Shown here piece by piece: positions 61,656 through 64,000 of a stretch of 64,000 nt of DNA. Numbering within the stretch: position 1 is the stretch's first letter; each line of letters opens with the position of its first letter. Source of the DNA: Verrucomicrobiota bacterium (GTDB taxonomy: Bacteria > Verrucomicrobiota > Verrucomicrobiia > Verrucomicrobiales > Akkermansiaceae). A program made the position numbers and the translations under genes. The DNA is taken from NCBI GenBank assembly GCA_030835305.1, contig JAURPJ010000131.1, positions 1-64,000 on the forward strand, given 5' to 3'. The notes below the pieces were generated by a model that saw only the letters and a program-made list of their open reading frames with translations, was not told the DNA's origin and did no database searches.

Positions 61656-64000
61656 ATGGCCGATCATCTGCGGGAGCTGTCTCCCCAGGAGCGGCTCGTT
61701 TTTTTAAAGTCCAGGCTGCGAGCCAAATACGAGAAACTTCACGAATGGCATTTAGCCGGTGAGGCCGGCCTGGCACACGCCCAAGCCCGGTCCAAAGAAA
61801 TTGATCACCTCTTGCGGACTCTCTACCTCTCACTGTTGGAACCCGGCGAAGAGCTGAGTAGCCTCGCTCTGGTCACCAATGGCGGGTATGGCCGGGGAGT
61901 TATGAATCCGGGATCAGATGTCGATCTGCTCTTCCTGACTTCCGTCCCCTCGGGAAAAGTCTCCAAGCGGGTCTCCGAAGTCATTTGCGAGATGCAAAAC
62001 ATCGTGTGGGACCTCGGCTTCAAATTTCTTCCATCAACCCGCTCCATTGCGGAGTGCCTGAATGAGGCCAGAGCAGAACCACAATCCCGTACCGCCCTCT
62101 TCGATGCCCGTTTCCTGATCGGAGAGGAGGAGCTATTTAAAAAGTTCCAGACCCGCTTCCGCAAGACCTGCATCGAAAAGGACAAGGAAGCCTTTTTTGA
62201 GGAGCGTCGGCTGGACATCAATTCACGCCACGCCAAGTGGTCGCACACCGTTTTCCTGCAAGAACCAAATATCAAGGATAGCCCCGGCACTCTCCGTGAC
62301 TATCACAACCTGGAGTGGATCATCGACGCCGAGGCGAGAACCCGCTCCATGACCGAGCTAGTTTCAAGACGCATCCTCAGCCGGCTTGCCAGACGCGAAC
62401 TCAAAGACGCCTTTAATTTCCTTCACCGGGTTCGAAACGCCCTTCACTACCACGACAAGGGCAATGATGTCCTGACTCTCCGGTTCCAGGGCGTAATCGC
62501 CAATGAATTCGGCTACCCGCAAAAATCCATTCTACGCCGTATCGAGTGGTTCATGAAGGACTACTACACGCACGCCCGGAATGTCTACAATCACACCAAA
62601 TCTGTCTTCGAGATTTTCGAACTCAAACATGACGAGGGACAACAATACGGACTCCGGTCCAAGCTCACTTTCGGCCTCATCAAAAAGAAGCCCAAACACC
62701 TCGCCGATTACACTATTCGCGACGGACGGCTTTTCCCCCGCCGCAAAACAATCTTCGAGGAGAACCCCAACCGCCTGATCCGGCTTTTCGTCTACTGCCA
62801 AAAATTCGATGTTCGGCCCTCCCCGTCGCTACGCAAACTGATCAAGGAAAACTGGGATCTCATCGACAAAGGCTTCCGCATGCGGGTAGAAAACAGGGAT
62901 GCCTTTCGGGAAATCCTCGAAAAAAAAGGACAAGTGGCCCGCACTCTTCGCCTCATGCACCGCTGCGGGGTTTTAGGCAGATATCTCCCTGAATTTGGAG
63001 CGCTTGACTGCCTGGTCCAGCATGAGTTTTTCCACCGCTACACAGCCGACGAACATACTCTTCGCTGCATCGACCAACTCGATAACCTGGTCGATGACGA
63101 GGACCCACGCCACAAAATTTATCGCAATCTATTCGTCAGTCACCCTGATCCCTACGCCCTGTTTGTGGCTCTCATCTTGCACGATACCGGACGCGCGGAA
63201 AACGTTCGCGAACACATCGATGGCTCGGCGATGTTGGCAGCCCGCCTGTGCAAGCGGCTCAACATAACCGGAGGCCGGCGTTCGCTCATCATGTTCCTCG
63301 TCGACCACCACCTCACTCTTTGGCGGTTTGCGACCAAGAAAAATATCGACGACCCCGAAGTCATCCGGGAATTCGCAGAACTCATGAGGGATCGTCATCG
63401 ACTCGATGCCCTCCTGCTCTTCACCTTTGCGGACTCAAATGGTACGAACGAGGAAGCTTGGTCGCCATGGAAGGAAACACTCATTCTCCAGCTTTATCGA
63501 AATACCCGTGAATTCATTCTCGAAGGAATGACCGCGGAAAAAGAGGAAATTGATCAGGAAGTTCAAGAGACGCTGGTCGAAATCAAAGCGGGACTGAAAG
63601 AAAAATACCACGAGATTTTCGACGAACACTCCAAGCTTATGCCGAAGCGATACTTTCGCTACCGGAGCAACAAGAGCATTTCGAAGCATATCGTAGCACT
63701 CTGGCAATACATCGACCGACGCGCGCGACGCCCGGACACGCCCTTCGAGTGCGCGGTTCAGTGGATCGACCACCCCAAGTTCGGATACAACGAACTCATC
63801 ATCGCCTGCCATGATTCGCACCGCTTCCTTGAAAAAGTCTGCTGCGCCCTCGCCACCCATCAAGTCAACATTCTTTCCGCAGATGTTTACACCCGCCCTG
63901 ATGGAATTACACTAGATCTTTTCCGGGTCTGCAGTGACGACCTCAAGGCCATCACCGATGCCACCAAGCAGAAGGCAGTCGTTGAAACCCTCTATGAAAT
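61656..64000 (+). CDS. glnD: [Protein-PII] uridylyltransferase GlnD, 5' part
   Basis: The frame runs off the right edge. Nucleotidyltransferase motif: LVTNGGYGRGVMNPGSDVDL, with the paired Asp residues that bind metal. A helical GlnD-specific region follows (SPGTLRDYHNLEWIIDAEAR, equivalent to KN.PGGLRD), then the HD domain (ALILHDTGRAENVREH) and the first ACT domain (CCALATHQVNILSADVYTRP). The enzyme uridylylates PII under nitrogen limitation and removes UMP when glutamine is high; the HD domain carries the removing activity. The start is ATG 61656 or GTG 61641. About 780 residues are visible, and the second ACT domain should lie beyond the window. Confidence 0.95.
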   Translation, partial: MADHLRELSPQERLVFLKSRLRAKYEKLHEWHLAGEAGLAHAQARSKEIDHLLRTLYLSLLEPGEELSSLALVTNGGYGRGVMNPGSDVDLLFLTSVPSGKVSKRVSEVICEMQNIVWDLGFKFLPSTRSIAECLNEARAEPQSRTALFDARFLIGEEELFKKFQTRFRKTCIEKDKEAFFEERRLDINSRHAKWSHTVFLQEPNIKDSPGTLRDYHNLEWIIDAEARTRSMTELVSRRILSRLARRELKDAFNFLHRVRNALHYHDKGNDVLTLRFQGVIANEFGYPQKSILRRIEWFMKDYYTHARNVYNHTKSVFEIFELKHDEGQQYGLRSKLTFGLIKKKPKHLADYTIRDGRLFPRRKTIFEENPNRLIRLFVYCQKFDVRPSPSLRKLIKENWDLIDKGFRMRVENRDAFREILEKKGQVARTLRLMHRCGVLGRYLPEFGALDCLVQHEFFHRYTADEHTLRCIDQLDNLVDDEDPRHKIYRNLFVSHPDPYALFVALILHDTGRAENVREHIDGSAMLAARLCKRLNITGGRRSLIMFLVDHHLTLWRFATKKNIDDPEVIREFAELMRDRHRLDALLLFTFADSNGTNEEAWSPWKETLILQLYRNTREFILEGMTAEKEEIDQEVQETLVEIKAGLKEKYHEIFDEHSKLMPKRYFRYRSNKSISKHIVALWQYIDRRARRPDTPFECAVQWIDHPKFGYNELIIACHDSHRFLEKVCCALATHQVNILSADVYTRPDGITLDLFRVCSDDLKAITDATKQKAVVETLYE

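Overview
The window reads as a chromosomal segment of a Verrucomicrobiota bacterium, probably order Verrucomicrobiales. This is inferred from family content and not from an rRNA gene. The signs are two very large secreted beta-propeller/HEAT/c-type-haem proteins of the PVC type, a CotH-kinase/lamin-tail secreted protein, an SHD1-type secreted protein, a DUF1080-like lipoprotein, a PEP-CTERM remnant, and weak or absent Shine-Dalgarno sequences. No rRNA, insertion sequence, prophage or CRISPR array is seen.

Layout. 1-10 kb: the 3' end of an unknown gene, tRNA-Glu, a spermidine-synthase-like protein, a CvfB-like S1 protein and selA on the plus strand. Then a minus-strand run follows: accA, a LysM/dead-transpeptidase protein, acpP, an AP2-like protein, an alpha-helical repeat protein, and a DksA-like protein with a histone-H1-like tail. 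10-18 kb: scpB, pheA, and a sugar-metabolism stretch (RbsD/FucU mutarotase, TIM-barrel epimerase, aldo/keto reductase, zinc dehydrogenase, lipoprotein, tagaturonate-epimerase-like protein). It is interrupted by a convergent TorD-like chaperone. 18.3-19.9 kb: decayed genes. 19.9-23.8 kb: the nusA-infB-rbfA operon. 24-37 kb: exported proteins, including two large haem proteins, a candidate selenoprotein and a CotH protein. 37-44 kb: an NtrB/NtrC-type two-component system, a GT-C-like membrane protein, xseB and dxs. 44-50 kb: a PQQ-like propeller, a MoxR-DUF58-DUF4381 operon and a SulP transporter. 50-52 kb: recF with decayed sequence upstream of it. 52-64 kb: a MYG1 protein, a GT2 enzyme, smc, an SMP-30 protein, a cellulose-synthase-like GT, an L,D-transpeptidase and the 5' part of glnD.

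The most interesting feature is the gene at 32567-33334. Its reading frame is interrupted by one TGA (33143-33145) and then continues for 62 codons to a TAA. A hairpin with a GGUCU loop lies 21 nt after the TGA, in the position and form of a bacterial SECIS element. A strong terminator follows the TAA and not the TGA. selA, needed to make selenocysteyl-tRNA, lies in the same window. Together these point to an exported SHD1-domain selenoprotein with a Gly-rich Sec-Cys motif, sitting directly downstream of a secreted c-type cytochrome gene. I do not recognise it as a described selenoprotein family.

Other second-look items are a catalytically dead YkuD domain, a histone-tailed DksA with a broken zinc finger, a recF N-terminal relic beside intact recF, a decayed PEP-CTERM gene, a DXS with GDA in place of GDG, and a MoxR operon lacking its usual vWA genes.
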